From Agrypnia vestita (taxonomy: Eukaryota > Arthropoda > Insecta > Trichoptera > Phryganeidae), in assembly GCA_016648135.1 (NCBI GenBank), contig JADDOH010010973.1, positions 1 to 64,000 on the forward strand: a stretch of DNA of 64,000 bases, read 5' to 3'. The translations under genes were made by a program, and so were the position numbers. This document shows, one piece after another, positions 11,400-23,818 of the stretch (within the stretch, counting starts at the first letter, position 1; the number at the start of each line of letters is the position of its first letter). The notes under the pieces were generated by a model. It searched no databases and was not told where the DNA came from. It saw only the letters and a program-made list of their open reading frames with translations.

Positions 11400-13485
11400 T
11401 TTTAGTAACCCTCCCGAGGTTCCTATATTTTTACAATTAAATTTGACATTTTGGGATCAATTGGCGGTTTTCGCACAACATTGAGGTCACAATTAGTCTA
11501 TGTGATTTACTCGAGCCTGGGTGTTTTGTGATGTGTTTCGTTTCTGTAATTCGACCTTTAACCTGTTGAAGCGAAAAAAAAATATATAGATGAATTCAGA
11601 TTTATTCCTAAAACGATACCGAACAGCCCTGGAAAATGGTTTCATCATATTCTTCAGCATCGCAACTATATTATAACAGCGTGGGCAGAGGGAAACATGA
11701 AAGGAAGAACAAGACAGCTGAAGAAAATTAAACGTTCACCAAATAATTTCTGGATGTATCGAGTTGTGTTGAGTTAGATTAAGCGAATTCAGAAGCTGTA
11801 AAGGGTAAAGTCTCAAAATATGTGATAAATAGAATATAATGTTTAAAATCTCTTTATATAAATAAAAAGCGTTTTAAAATCAAGAAATAAATTATAACAT
11901 TCTTAATATTAAATATTTATTAATTTACTTAGTACGAAGTCTAGATAATGAAGTATACTTTATACGTTAAAAAACATATTTTGCGTTCATATAAATATTA
12001 ATTAAAAATTAGCGCCACCTAGGACACTAAAAACGATTTTTGGCCGCGGCCTGTAGATTAATGATTATTTTTTCTTAATTATTGTAAATAATGTTCAGTT
12101 TATTATTTTTATATAAGTAAAAAGGTTCTATTTAAGTTGTTGCCCTAAAAAATTATGTGAATGAATAATAAAAACCCACATTTTCGTAAAAAAAAAACGA
12201 CGAAATACGCAAAGGTGTACGTCACAGATGAAAAAATCCTTTATACGAGTAGGTATGTTGTAAAATCTGGAAAGTGTCGTATGTGCTTGGCAAAATTTTC
12301 CAATTTTCCAATCCCTATTTAAAATAATTCTATACAGTTCACCCAACCATCAGCGAGGTCACACTGCACATCACACATATCGCACTAAGTTGTGAAATGA
12401 GCTGATGAATAATGCCCATAGTCCCCGATGTTGCACTCTCCGTCCAGGAGTGCAGAATGACTGTTGTCTTATAACTTGGTGTTGTGTACTGAAAGATGTT
12501 CAATTATAATGACGTTCATGTATTGCACACGATTCAATACTCGATGATTTATTTCCGACTAATTGTCTTGTGAGTTTACTAAATTTTCACCACCTCCAGG
12601 AATGAGGCCATTCGTGCCATTCATTTATGACAGAGCGAGTACTTAATAAATAAAGAAGGAATGCAATGCTGTACAGTCAGCTACAGCTTAATCAGAAGAA
12701 TTAATAAAGGGACAAATAAGTAGTTTCGACATGTGGAAGAAAAGTGTGGGAGAAGATGGTACCAAACAAATATATACGAGGCCAACAGGAGGATTAGAAA
12801 ATTCTACTGTAGCAGCATTTTATTTTAACCGAATTATTCAATAATGCAATGTCGAAAAGAAATGGATACATTCGATGGAAACATTTATCAAAAAAATTGT
12901 ACAAAATCAACTTGAGCCACAGATAAAATGAGAAATGCTACTTAGGGTAGAATTTCAAATCCCAAAAATAAATCATTAATGAAATCCCAGAAGAACTAAG
13001 AAAGGAAGAATATTTTGAAACACTCGCAAAGCTTAGAAAATGTGATTATATCTCAAATAATATACCTAGACGTATAATACGTTTTCTCTATCAATTTCAA
13101 TAACAATATGGCCACTTTAATTCTATATCTAGAATGTTGAGGTCATACAACAAAATAATAAATAATCCTAACTTTCTCATTGACATATTTCATGACAGTT
13201 TCCATGAACACCTACAAGAGAACTATTACCAAATTTGCGAAATTAGCTGTTGAGTCTCTGCTCAATCTAACTCTGTTCAAGCTTTGTTTAATATCACTCT
13301 ATTTCAAGCTCTATAAAATCATTTTTTTCTCTTTTTCCTTGTGTATGTTTAAGCCTTTACTTTTTATTTCTACGTTTGATGTGTGTTTCACATTTCAGTG
13401 ATGAAAAGTATTTAAATCTTTCGCTCTCCACGATATATTTTCTACATACTTTTTTAATTTTTAAAAATTTATTTTTAATATAAAA
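11400..13485. other. No recognisable feature
   Basis: AT-rich unassigned DNA. Short chance frames only (for example 12128-12346 minus, 72 aa). None of the repeat families seen elsewhere in the window is evident. Confidence 0.3.
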
Positions 13486-13690
13486 GAAATTCCCCCTCCC
13501 CTTTACTCCGCCCTCTCCACGTTACATTTTCTATACAATCTACACCGTTTGACAGATTTACCCAAATTTTGCATACTTATTCTTTAGGAACCGATATAAA
13601 AGATGTAAGTGTTATTACTTGGCAAAATATCAGTCGGCTTCTAAATCAGTTGAAATTCAAAGGATTGAGTGGGTGGAGAGGTAAGTGTGC
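13486..13690 (-). repeat. Repeat family G, partial copy
   Basis: Shares ACCCAAATTTTGCATACTTA, TTCTTTAGGA and a C/T-rich CCCTCCCCTTTAC block with the copies at 39912 and 44288. The head TAGCTGTTCG is absent. Confidence 0.55.
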
Positions 13691-13954
13691 GTAAAGTGGA
13701 CCTGCTCTTATCATTCAAGCACTCTTCGGTGTTTGATGTCTCGATGTAGATAACTGTGGAATATTGAATTCCATAATGCACATTAATTTATATCACACAT
13801 ATATGAGAAAGAAATGCTACCAATAGAATTTATTAAATTTATTCATGTAAAGTACAAAGGTACGATTTTACATTTAAATTCTCGACGTAGCGGTGTTTTT
13901 ACAGTTTCGCTGGTGACGAATATAGTTGGGTTTTCTAAAATTCAGATGCATGTA

Positions 13955-14480
13955 ATATCCATCCATCCCCAGCGTAACAACCCTTGGTGGGTCCTAGCTG
14001 CCTCCAAGAAAGTCCTCCATGCTGCTCTGTCGCTGGCTGCCATATTCCAGTTTTGCTGCCCCAGGGCCCGGCAGTCCGCAACGACACCATCTAACCACCG
14101 CAGTATTGGTCTTCCGACACTTCTTCTACCCATTGGGTCATTAAACAACACCCTTCTTGGGGGCTCCAGATCACCCATACGATATCCCAGCCAGCGCAGT
14201 CTATTAATTTTAATGAACTTGACTACGCTGACGTCTTGGTAAAGATCATAGAGCTCAGTGTTGTATCTTTTACGCCATGTGTGACCGTCATTAATAGGTC
14301 CATATATTTGGCGTAAGATTTTTCTTTAAAATGTGTTTAGTCTGTTTTCGTCGAGTTTAGTTAATGTCCAGGTCTCCGAGGCGTACGTTAAGACTGGTCT
14401 AATTAATGTCTTGTAGGGCGCGGCTTTAGTTTTTCTGGACAGTAGACGTGACCTCAATTATCCAATGAGGCCAAAGTAAC
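13955..14480 (-). pseudogene. LINE (RTE-like) reverse transcriptase C-terminus
   Basis: The minus strand reads RSRLLSRKTKAAPYKTLIRP, then VLTYASETWTLTKLDENRL. It continues through FIKINRLRWLGYRMGDLEPP to GRRSVGRPILRWLDGV, and ends QNWNMAASDRAAWRTFLEAA. The sequence YxxxIRPVLTYxxETWTL followed by GRRxxGRPxLRWxDGV is the usual C-terminal region of insect RTE/endonuclease-reverse-transcriptase LINEs. At least one stop interrupts it. The 3' end runs into a GGATGGATGGAT tail, typical of short LINE 3' microsatellites. Everything upstream, including the catalytic domain, is gone. It is back to back with the next LINE. Confidence 0.85.
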
Positions 14481-14539
14481 TCCGGTTTGCTGCAAAGATT
14501 TCACATATAATCAGTTTCATAACAATCAGCTGTTGATAA

Positions 14540-15504
14540 AGGTCCAAAGGCACTTTATAGTTACAATCGTAGACGGTTAGCATCAAGATCTACAGTACCA
14601 AGAGACTTGCGTAATGATGAGGATGGCTCTATAGTTATGGACCCTCAGTGTGTTGCCGACTTCTTTGCTTCACAGTTTGTCTAATATTTAAAAGAACCAG
14701 GCGGAGCACTGCTGGCAATGGACTATCCCCAGCGTTCTGCCAATTCGATAACGACAGTTTCCACAACATCGGAACTTATTGAGAAACAGCTGAAAAATCT
14801 TAAGGAGGATGCAGCTCCTGGTCCTGATAATATTCCTTCTGTTGTACTGAAGCATTGTGCTGGCCCCTTGGGTGGCATTGTTGCCCCCATAATGCAAAAG
14901 TCGCACATAGCGATTGTGGTTAAGAAGGCTAACTCTATTTTGTATTTGGTGAGAAGATCATTGCAACATCTGACGGCACCGCCATTCACAACTATTTATA
15001 AGACATATGTGAGGCCTCTCTTCGAATATGCCTCTCAAATCTGGAATCCATATTTTGATAAAGATATAGTTTTACTGGAAAATGTTCAGAGACGAGTCAC
15101 AAAATTGCCCTTGGGTCTTAAAAACCTGGAATACGCGGAAAGGCTGAGAGTATTGAAACTGCCCATTCTTCAGGAGCGACGAGAAAGAGGTGACCTCATC
15201 GAGACATTCTAGATTCTATCGGGCTACTATAATATTCCTAATATGACAGATACGTTTGCATTAAACACTAATGTGGGCCTTCGAGGACATCACCTGAAGT
15301 TGAAAAAGTCTCGGTTCTCGTGTAACCCAAGAAAGCATGCACTAAGCAATAGAGTGGTTAATACGTGGAACAGTTTGCCTGAGGGCATTGTGTCTGCTGC
15401 CAGTCTCAAGCAATTTAAGAAAAGGCTGGATGTTCAAATGAGAGACAGTGATATGGGCCTATCAGCTTAAACTGCCTGCCTATCAATAATAATAATAATA
15501 ATAT
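14540..15504 (+). pseudogene. LINE (CR1/L2-like) reverse transcriptase with the catalytic core deleted
   Basis: The frame reads a pre-RT segment (SRSTVPRDLRNDEDGSIVMD, CVADFFASQF, then a stop). Next comes the start of the RT domain (LKEDAAPGPDNIPSVVLKHC), which jumps at about 14898 directly into the region after the palm (KKANSILYLVRRSL, YVRPLFEYASQIWNPYF, VQRRVTK). The block holding the catalytic YxDD is missing: a clean internal deletion. The last part (15243-15470) carries the C-terminal signature LRGHHLKLKK, ALSNRVVNTWNSLPEGIVSA, LKQFKKRLD. An AAT-repeat 3' tail at 15485-15504 is as expected for CR1/L2 elements. Short frameshifts separate the pieces. Confidence 0.85.
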
Positions 15505-15972
15505 ATTATATATTTATTTCTAAATATATATTAAGATAATCGATTCCGGTATGAAAATAGGTCTATCTTGGAGTTCTGCTTAAACACGTCTCGTATCTCT
15601 AACCACTTGTTTGCAATAAACGACGCAGTACGCCCACAATGAAAATACGGATATTAAAGCGATCGCATTTCTGCACACAAACTTGCTTATCATAATCGTG
15701 GTGTAAAAAATTGCATAACCGTGAGAGACTTGGCAATCTGCCCTGTTATTAAATTCCGGTCTGGGTCAGCGGTATGAAATGAAGAGTGAGTGGGATCTTT
15801 CGAAGAAAAACATTTGCATATAAAAGACAAATGGAAAGAAACCCACGCTCGCCCCAGCCGGCGTGCAGCAACCGGGAGATGCACCAGCCAGGAGATGCAC
15901 CCACATGAGGAATACAGCTAGAATGGCTGCCGATATTAATTAACGTGTACTCGCTCGACAAAAACCCTGCAC

Positions 15973-16107
15973 TTTATTTATTTATTTATTTATTTATTTA
16001 TTATTTATTTATTTATTTGTTTATTTATTTATTTATTTATTTTATTATTTATTTATTTATTTAATTATTTATTTATTTATTTATTTACTAACTTACTTAC
16101 TTACTTC
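15973..16107. repeat. (TTTA)n microsatellite
   Basis: About 30 units of TTTA with a few indels and substitutions, grading into TTAC units at the right end. Confidence 0.95.
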
Positions 16108-17552
16108 TTTACGGGCATTAGAGGCTTTTACATAAAAAAATACATAAATTCAAAAAGTATACACATTAAACAATATCAGAAAGAAGCAGTAAAATATAAA
16201 ATATATGAATATAAAGTACATGAATAAAAAGCAATAAAAGGTATAAGCAGTGAAAGTATCCGGTATAAGGATTAAAATATGAGTTAAAAATTAAAAAAAT
16301 TAAATACGAAGCAGTAATGTGTATAAAAAATATATATTACACATCATTACATGTATATATTAACAGCAGTTAGTAATGAAATAGTATTGTCTCTTTAAGT
16401 ATAAACTTTATTTTCACTACACTGTCGTTGAAAACGTCAACCATATAATATATTAATAAACAATTGAATAAATTTGGTATAAAATATTTAAAATACTCGC
16501 AGAACGCAATGGCGGTGACTTCTTTGCCAGTGGTGGCCAACGCCTGGCCAAAGGCAGTGTTAAAATCTATTGGTAAATGTTATAAGTGTTAATATGTTTT
16601 AAAAAAAGGGAAATTGTGTCTACCAAAGTACAACCTAATTGTGATATTTGGGACTTTACTTAAAAACGCCGAGTTTCATCTGGATCTTTTATTGCGGTAA
16701 CAATAAATCTTGCGTTATAATGATACTGTAAATACAACAAAATCAATCAATGAGTCTCGATAGAAAAAACGTCCTTATATAACCATTCTCTCTCACACTT
16801 TCTGTCTCTTTCATTCATCGCGACATACGTTCCTTAGATCTATTACATTAATTTAACCAAATAAATACATTTTAATGGACATGATTCACATCATCTTTAT
16901 TATTAGAAGTTTTCTATTCACAGAATCCAGACTTCCTCAATTGTATGGGCTCCCAAATGCCATTTCACACGTCGTCTTCCATTGCTATTTAATTTGTTTT
17001 GATATATTCAATTAAAAAGTATATAGTAAATACGAAATACGCGTCACATCAATTTTAAAATAGTAAATTTTTAATCTAATCAAATCTTTCAATGATACCT
17101 TTGATGCAAATACGCTTGAGATATGCAGGCATTTTCTGATTTTCTCACTTTGTAATATTTTTAATAATTTCTTGTATTACGCTTATCATACAATATTTAA
17201 AAACAATTTAAAAATAAAACTAGATATCTAACTGACTGGCCAACACCTAGTGAAATGAACACGGGATATATTTACGTTATGAAAATATGTAATTATGTAA
17301 CCTTTGTTACGTTTGCGTGTGGCTTTTTTGTTTCAATCTTTTTTGTACATTTCTGGTTCTGCCGGTGGTAGGTACTATTACGAGTCTGGATTGCGTACAT
17401 CGGCAGGTACCACGGCAAGCCTACCACGGCTATGTGCGGATCATCGTGACCGACCAATGATAGAAAAGAGTTTCTCAAATGATGCTGAAAAAAAAAGTTA
17501 CGTTAGTGATTATTTCGAACATTACAGGAGAGCAAAAGAAAATCCTGTCAAT
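16108..17552. other. No recognisable gene
   Basis: AT-rich unassigned DNA. A local GC-richer stretch at 17370-17460 is open on both strands over about 60-100 codons but shows no motif I know. Confidence 0.3.
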
Positions 17553-17657
17553 CTGATTTTGTCTATGTTTCTTTTATTATTAAATGGTTTCCATATTTGC
17601 TGATCCAAAACACATATGGAAATCGTTTAATAATAAAATAAATATTGACAAAATCAG
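17553..17657. repeat. Inverted repeat (foldback), arms about 44 bp
   Basis: The left arm CTGATTTTGTCTATGTTTCT, continuing to CCATAT, pairs with the right arm ATATGGAAATCGTTTAATAA, continuing to GACAAAATCAG. The loop is about 17 bp and there are few mismatches. It could be a small MITE, but no flanking duplication was found. Confidence 0.75.
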
Positions 17658-18159
17658 ATTTTTGGCGCCTCTTTGGCTTTCTACCCTCAAAATGCAGGTA
17701 TAATTAAATAACTTATACGCACGATTCAGAAAGATTGAAAAGGTATCAAATAATGAAGTGGGAAAATAATGTAAGAAGACGATGGTAAGAAAAAAAAGAC
17801 AAATTATTGTGAAAAGGGCATGTATTAGTTGACCAGCCTACTCTGCGTACAAAATACAATGAAAATCTTTAGTATGCCCAGTACAATTCTCAACGCGAGT
17901 TACGAGTTCAAAGTATACAAAGATACAATAGGGTTTGTTTATTTCCAAATAATTTCAGTCAAACGGCGTCAAAAATCACAGATAAAGTAATATAGATGTC
18001 TACGAAGTTTAGATGTGATTTGTTATTTTATCTCAAATGACGATGGGTTAAGGTTAAGTTAAAGCAAACAAAATATAAATTAATTTATTAAAGAATACAT
18101 CTTTCAAAGACAGGCTTTCACTTTGTGATAACATTATTAATGAATAAATTTATTATTAC

Positions 18160-18285
18160 TTTGTTTACACCACTTTTTTATTAGTTTTTTACAACTACAT
18201 GTATCTTAAGTTAAGAAGAAGGGAACACAGTTTTCGAAACATGTAGTTGTAAAAAACTAATAAAAAAGTGGTGTATACAAAGTTA
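18160..18285 (+). mobile_element. Penelope-like terminal repeats, inverted pair without a coding part
   Basis: The left arm TTTACACCACTTTTTTATTA, then GTTTTTTACAACTACATGT, is the complement of the right arm ACATGTAGTTGTAAAAAACT, then AATAAAAAAGTGGTGTATAC. About 35 bp separate them. The right side carries a degenerate hammerhead-like fold (helix II GGGAAC/GTTTTC, GAAACATGTAG; catalytic box changed to AAGAAGA). It looks like a PLE copy truncated almost to nothing. Confidence 0.7.
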
Positions 18286-18289
18286 TAAT

Positions 18290-20097
18290 AAATATATTCA
18301 AAATATAAAATTGAGATATTTTGTTAATTCTATAGTTTTAAGAGGAGCAATCCCTTTCCTCATCACGTATAATTAATAACTACTGAGTTAATTGAGGTAG
18401 TTGAATTAGAATATAATACAAACGGAATACTTCCCTACACAAACTACAGCGCTAAGCAGTCATTTTCTAGCCATAAACTTTAATATGAAAAATAGCTTAA
18501 TTTAAGGTGATCCCATCTTTCCCAGCTACATAAATAACACATTCGATGCGAGGTTTATACACAACTTAAAACTACTACGAGTACCAATTGTAACGACACA
18601 CATTTTTTTACAGAGCTTTGTCCGCTCAAAACTCAACACGATATATTTTTTCCCTCTCCAATGTTGAAGAATCGCTGGGCTGGTGCGCAGAAGCTCCTCG
18701 GATGAGTCAGATGCGTCCTTCACCCCAGCAACGGCCTTCCAAGGACTCCCGAGGCTGTCCAACTGTGGGGGCGAGCTCGCTGTTTACTCATCCGGCACAG
18801 TTCTCTTCGATCATTCACATCATTCGCCAGACTTTATCCTCATCACATCTCCTGATAAAACATTCAACCATTCTATTACATTTTTCAGCGCAATGTTGTG
18901 TTTTTTTTTGTACTAAGAATTATATAATTTTAGTGTTGTATTCATTGACGTATTATAATATAGACACGTTATTCCCATCGTAGCCGGCTTTCATATGTAG
19001 CAAATATTGCAATGAAAGAGACAAAAATTCACGGCACATTTATTTCACAAACGCTCTGTTTCTCGATGGAAAAATCAGGAAATTTGAAGCCACGGTGACT
19101 AAAATAACATACTCATTCTTACAATAGTGTACGATACTCTGTTCCTTTTTCCCCAGGACTTTTTTTGTCGGCGTAGCGTCGCGCCCGATTACAAAGAAGG
19201 TCCATTCGATAACGAATGCAAGTAAGGCAATTAATTACCTTACTTTTGAGTTGCCAAAATTTCACGCTTGTAACGTATCTACAGTTTATTATATCATTGG
19301 CTGTATTAATGAAACTCCACAAAAATAATAGTATCATCAAAGAAGACCTATTCATTCATCATCACCATTTTCACTTTAACTGACATGCATGCATGACAAC
19401 CACTCTATTTATCTCTTTTTTAAAGCCCAATTTCACTCCCTGCAGATTAGATGATTTCGTTGGTCCATTGGATTTTGGGGATCTTTTGGTTTTTTGCTTC
19501 CCCTCGGATACCATAGTAGATGATTGCATTCGTTCAGCGAACGACACGCCCATTTTCATTAGATTTTTTTTGTGAACTCAATTATATCAAATACTCTTGC
19601 CTTTTGGCATATCCTCCCATTTCCCCTTGTTTCTTCATGTGATGCCCAACAACTATCTTTCCATGGCGTTATATTTAGCACCTGTAAGAAATACGTAGGC
19701 ATTTTAGATTACTTATTTGTATGGTATTCCTTAGGCTACTTTCCAAGGATTTCTTCTGCGTTAAAATATCAGTTTTTTTTCATGCATATGGATGATGTAA
19801 TTTTTTAAATAAATCAATGAAAAAATACCTTCATAAAATCTTGGGTTGTGCAATTATATTATAAATTCTACAATGCTATAAATTCTCAGTAGTAAGTCCG
19901 GTAGGTCTTTCGACTCAGGAAGCAGCAAACTTTTGTAATATGAACTTGATCAAAAATTTCTATTTTTGTTACTGCAGGGCTATTTCTGTCAATCGGAGCT
20001 GGTCTCTTTCCACTTTTTATCTATAGATACATCATCAAGATGGAGGATTCTATCTATGAAGCGGCCAGCGAAGTTGAATGTTAAAAATGTTAACATA
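18290..20097. other. No recognised gene
   Basis: Several 60-120 aa frames overlap on both strands at 18520-18990 and 19370-19810, where GC content is higher. None carries a family signature, and neither strand is clearly favoured. These may be relics of an old element. Confidence 0.25.
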
Positions 20098-20290
20098 TTT
20101 ATTAATCAATTAGAAAAGACATACAAAAAAATCAAATTAAAGAAAAAGCATTTTAGTTTCTACCGGGATTCAAACCAACGGACCTCCACTCTATCCTGGA
20201 ATGTCGCGCTATCCAATTTCGCCACGTCAGCTTGGTGAATTAACGTAAATTTTTCGACCTTATATGTAACTCTTTTAAATTAATAACACA
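20098..20290 (-). mobile_element. tRNA-like core flanked by weak inverted repeats (copy 1)
   Basis: The minus strand holds a tRNA-like stretch (20158-20236). It has A box TGGCGAAATTGGATAGCGC, a 5-bp anticodon stem CATTC/GAGTG around loop CAGGATA, and B box GGTTTGAATCC. The left flank ATTAATCAATTAGAAAAGAC, then ATACAAAAAAATC, is shared with the element at 31279. The right flank is a diverged inverted copy (TTATTAATTTAAAAGAGTTA when complemented). Loop position 33 is A where tRNAs have T, so it is not a functional tRNA. It may be a SINE or a tRNA captured in a MITE. Confidence 0.6.
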
Positions 20291-21200
20291 TGTATTATTC
20301 CAGTTTTTAAAGCAATCCGCTCATGCAAATTAACACAAGACAAATATGCTGAAACTAAATAATTAGGTACTTTTGTCAGGTATTTATAAAAAATAATAAA
20401 TTGTATGGTTTGTAAGTCGTTTATTAAAGTAACGAAAAACGTATTATTATTTGACGTAATATAAACATCTTTATCGTGTTGTATCAAACAAAACAATTTC
20501 GAGTTATTCGGTCGATGACGTCATCTAACTAATATGTATTTTTCTACACTTGGTTTGAGAGTGATGTTTGTTCTCTTTTGTGTGGTCGATTACAGGAAGG
20601 TAAATAAAATACGTTTTTTAAAGCTTCAATTTATATTAATTAGCGATAATGATTTAATATTATCGTAAACTCTATCTATAAACGTACAATATGAGTATTA
20701 TAATTTTTAATACCAGTATCGTTTGATGATGTGATAATTATAGTTTGGTTTACGTAATAGGTTCGATTTTAACACGTAGCTTTTCTTGGAATGGGTGACG
20801 TAATTATCGATGCTGAAAATTTCAGTTGCCGTTTGGAATTAAAAATATTTTTTCATTTGTCGTAAGCTTGTAAATTTCGAAACAATTACGAAAAGGTCAA
20901 ACTAAATTCTCTATTTTTCTCTCTAAATTTTCAAAAGAATTATGTCTTAATAAATAAATCGCGGTTTTTTATAAGAATACGTTTTTATTTACAAAATTTA
21001 ATTATTTTTTTTCTAAGAAATACGTTTTGTTTACTAGGTGGCTTAATTATGCAATACTTTATTGCAGTTGTGAGGGACGACATTTTTTCGCTGTGACTCA
21101 TTCCCCTATCGTTGAGAACTAGTTTAGTTCACTTATGTACATATTTTATGCTCTGTGGTATCTAGTAATATTTCTATTACAATTTTAATCATATTATTCA
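20291..21200. other. No recognisable feature
   Basis: AT-rich DNA, no motif or repeat of this window identified. Confidence 0.3.
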
Positions 21201-21412
21201 GAGTAGCTTGTTGGTCTTGTGGTTAGGACACTCGCCTCGTGATCCGAAGGACGCAAGTTCGAACCTCACTCCAGACTAGCAAATTGGTCCTATTTTCATA
21301 GCACAAGCGTTTAGCTTAGTTTAATAATAGTAAGAATATTGATGTGACACGTATTCCGTGTTCGCATCTCGATTTAAAAAATATACATATATATATATAT
21401 ATATATATTTTC
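21201..21412 (+). mobile_element. tRNA-derived SINE, copy 2
   Basis: Nearly the same as copy 1: head GTAGCTTGTTGGTCTTGTGG, B box AGTTCGAACC, and body CATAGCACAAGCGTTTAGCT through ATTGATGTGACACGTATTCC. It ends in a (TA)n tail at 21382-21411. Closeness to copy 1 indicates a recent subfamily. Confidence 0.88.
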
Positions 21413-22014
21413 ATTATGTTCGGTATCGAAATATTAAATTTTGCTTTTTTTTTACAAAATTAGTGTTAACCTAAATCTCATGCTTCGACAACAAAACCTT
21501 TATACGACCTAATACCACCCAGCTATACTAAAATATAATTTCAATACAAATTTACTGAATTATGGTATAAGAGATACTATGAGTCGACAAAAGAAAAACC
21601 ACGAAAATGTTCTTTGATAGAAGAGGAAATATATCTAAAACAATAATAATTCTTAACCTAAGTTGTATACATCCATGTCTGAACAAGTGGTCAAGAATCC
21701 TTGTATGATAAAATAAGGAAAAAAAATAGCAACAAAAAAAATGCAGCAAGTTAAATAAGTACCTTTGTGGAATATTCTAGTGATAATTAGCGTGAAGTAA
21801 AGAACGGTGCTCTGATTAAATTCGTGTCCAGTGATTGACTTTAATTAATAAAATGTTAATTAATTTTATGGGCTTCATTCGCCTCCCACAGTCACGATCC
21901 CGTGACAATCTTTATAAGAAAGTGAATTAAAAATTTTTTTTTCGATATTCTCGTAACAAGCTTTGAAAAGTTATATTGTAGTGTAGTCTTTATATACAAT
22001 GTGACGATGGATTA
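21413..22014. other. No gene; short shared block
   Basis: The stretch 21800-21910 (ATTCGTGTCCAGTGATTGAC, AATTAATAAAAT, then a CCCAC and GACAAT block) resembles 48690-48785. It may be the end of another low-copy element. A 65-aa hydrophobic minus frame at 21552-21749 is probably chance. Confidence 0.35.
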
Positions 22015-22681
22015 AGGTATTGATACACAAGCTTATTTTTGAGCATGCTCTAACAACTGTACACACTTTCTCGTTATAAGCTTGCTTATTTTAACCATGC
22101 TTATGAATGAGCATGCTCAAAGCTGACAATGAAACACACATACTTATTACTGGCATGCTCTTGTTATAGAATAGAGACGCTCTTGTTCAAAATGGAAACT
22201 TTGCCAACTGAAACAGGAAATTCAAGTGAATCAAAACAGTTACTGAGTTTCCATCCGCACATTTTTGATTTTAGTTTTTATGATTTTTATTTTAAGATTT
22301 GAATCATTCATATCGTTTAATAAAGTTTCTTAAACATTATTTCCTGCAGCTATTTTTACATAGCGGTGACCGAGTATTCCACAAACATTCGTGATCCCTA
22401 TAATAAGTCACGAAAAGTAATGTTTTGCCATCTCCCAACGCGCCATATTTGTTTCATCCATCGCGGACTGAGAAGATCGCATTGATAATCGATGCGTTAT
22501 GACGTAATGACGTTAGCATGCTCATAAGCAAGCCTGTTCACACATGCTCAAAAGACACCCCTTCCACCCGCAAATCAAATGAGCATGCTCATTACTAGCA
22601 ATGTGCGTACGCACATGCTACTAAATACCAATAATACTGCGCGTGCTCACGTGCCACTAATGAGCATGTGTATCAGTACCT
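22015..22681. mobile_element. PIF/Harbinger-type MITE with GCATGCTC palindromes
   Basis: The termini AGGTATTGATACACAAGCTT (left) and AGGTACTGATACACATGCTC (right, complemented) are inverted repeats. Both are flanked by TTA in the same orientation (22012-22014 and 22682-22684), the classic 3-bp target of PIF/Harbinger. Both subterminal regions are crowded with TGAGCATGCTC-type sites. The middle contains a 37-codon frame starting METLPTETGNSSESKQLL (about 22192-22302), possibly the start of a lost element protein. It is too short to be autonomous. Confidence 0.82.
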
Positions 22682-23171
22682 TTACCTGCTAATTTTGCGA
22701 CAACGTGTGTAGCGTTACGGTGGATTTTGACCGCGTAATTAGGCAGACGCCTGTTCTGATGTTCGCGAGGGTAAAAAACCCAACAATAAAAAACAAATGG
22801 TAGCTTTGAATCTTCCGCTTAATTTAATAACAACGAAATTCGCCGATGATATAATCGCCCCAAGGTCAATCAAGGTCGAGGTGATGCAGACGCCGCTCGG
22901 AGTAGGTACCTCCACACCGGGCCGACTCTTTTGTCGGAGAAGCGTGATGCTCAAATTGTATGGTACACCGCGCCAAGTCTCCAGTGTTTTGTTCGAAAAT
23001 CGAGCGTGTCCATAAAAATTAAGTATCAATGAAAATTACGAAAATTATAGCCTTGATTATGATTTTAAATAACAACAATGTGTTGTGGGAATTTTTACCA
23101 ACGTCGTAAATTACCAAATGTCGAAATACAAAAATAATTAAAAATAAATAAATAGGAGTTAAAAATTTAAA
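22682..23171. other. Unassigned, moderate-GC segment
   Basis: Frames of 72 aa (plus, 22797-23015) and 96 aa (minus, 22739-23029) overlap in this segment. No domain is recognised. It may be the end of an older repeat. Confidence 0.25.
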
Positions 23172-23560
23172 ATATTGATTTTCAGGCGTATTCTAGTAGA
23201 TGTGTAATAATTCGAAAGAATATCACGTACACATTAATAAGGAATATTGCTAAAAAAAATCTACGTATCATTAGCAGTTGCGAAATCTTGCATACTATCT
23301 TGTTAATGAAAAAAAAAATAACAACAGATGTCTCTAGCAGAGACCAGTGTAATATGTGAAATGTTTTTGATTCGAAACATATATATAGAACATTCAAAAA
23401 TTTGATAATATGTGGATGTTCTTACAATGGAATTGGTAAATGTTGCATTGTGTAGAGTGATCAGGTTGTAAGCCCTGAGACATCGTACAAGAGATTTTCA
23501 TCTACTTTTCTCATATATAAATAGCTTCGTCTCTGTGAGATTTCTATAATTTATCCTTAA
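23172..23560 (+). repeat. Repeat family R, long copy
   Basis: Begins TTTCAGGCGTATTCTAGTAG as in the 62094 copy and ends GTCTCTGTGAGATTTCTATA. It includes the GTGTAGAGTGATCA and TTGTAAGCCCT blocks. The family G copy starts directly at its end. Confidence 0.7.
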
Positions 23561-23561
23561 C

Positions 23562-23818
23562 TAGCTGTTCACACCCGGCCATGCACGGGTTAAGGATTAA
23601 GTTGGGGAGAAACAAAGGTTCAATTCGAACGGTATAGATTTGCATCGAAAATATATCAGGGGGAGGGGAAGGGGTAAAAGAGGAGGAGGAAATGTCACCT
23701 GTGTTACCGGCCGGGTTCTAAATCATAAGTTTGCAAATTTTGAATCAAATCAGACAAAATGTGTAGATTTGTATAAAGAACAGACAGACAGACATTGAGT
23801 TTTATAGGCATAGATTAA
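23562..23818 (+). repeat. Repeat family G, copy with head and tail
   Basis: Head TAGCTGTTCACACCCGGCC, then TGCACGGGTTAAGGATTAAG. Middle GAACGGTATAGATTTGCATC with a G/A-rich run. Tail GACAGACAGACATTGAG ending near TTTTATAGGCATAGATTA. Similar head and tail pairs mark common interspersed repeats in insects. There is no frame. Confidence 0.65.

Noticed and set aside
13814..14242. 142-residue plus-strand frame
   Set aside because: It is the antisense shadow of the RTE-like LINE frame on the minus strand.
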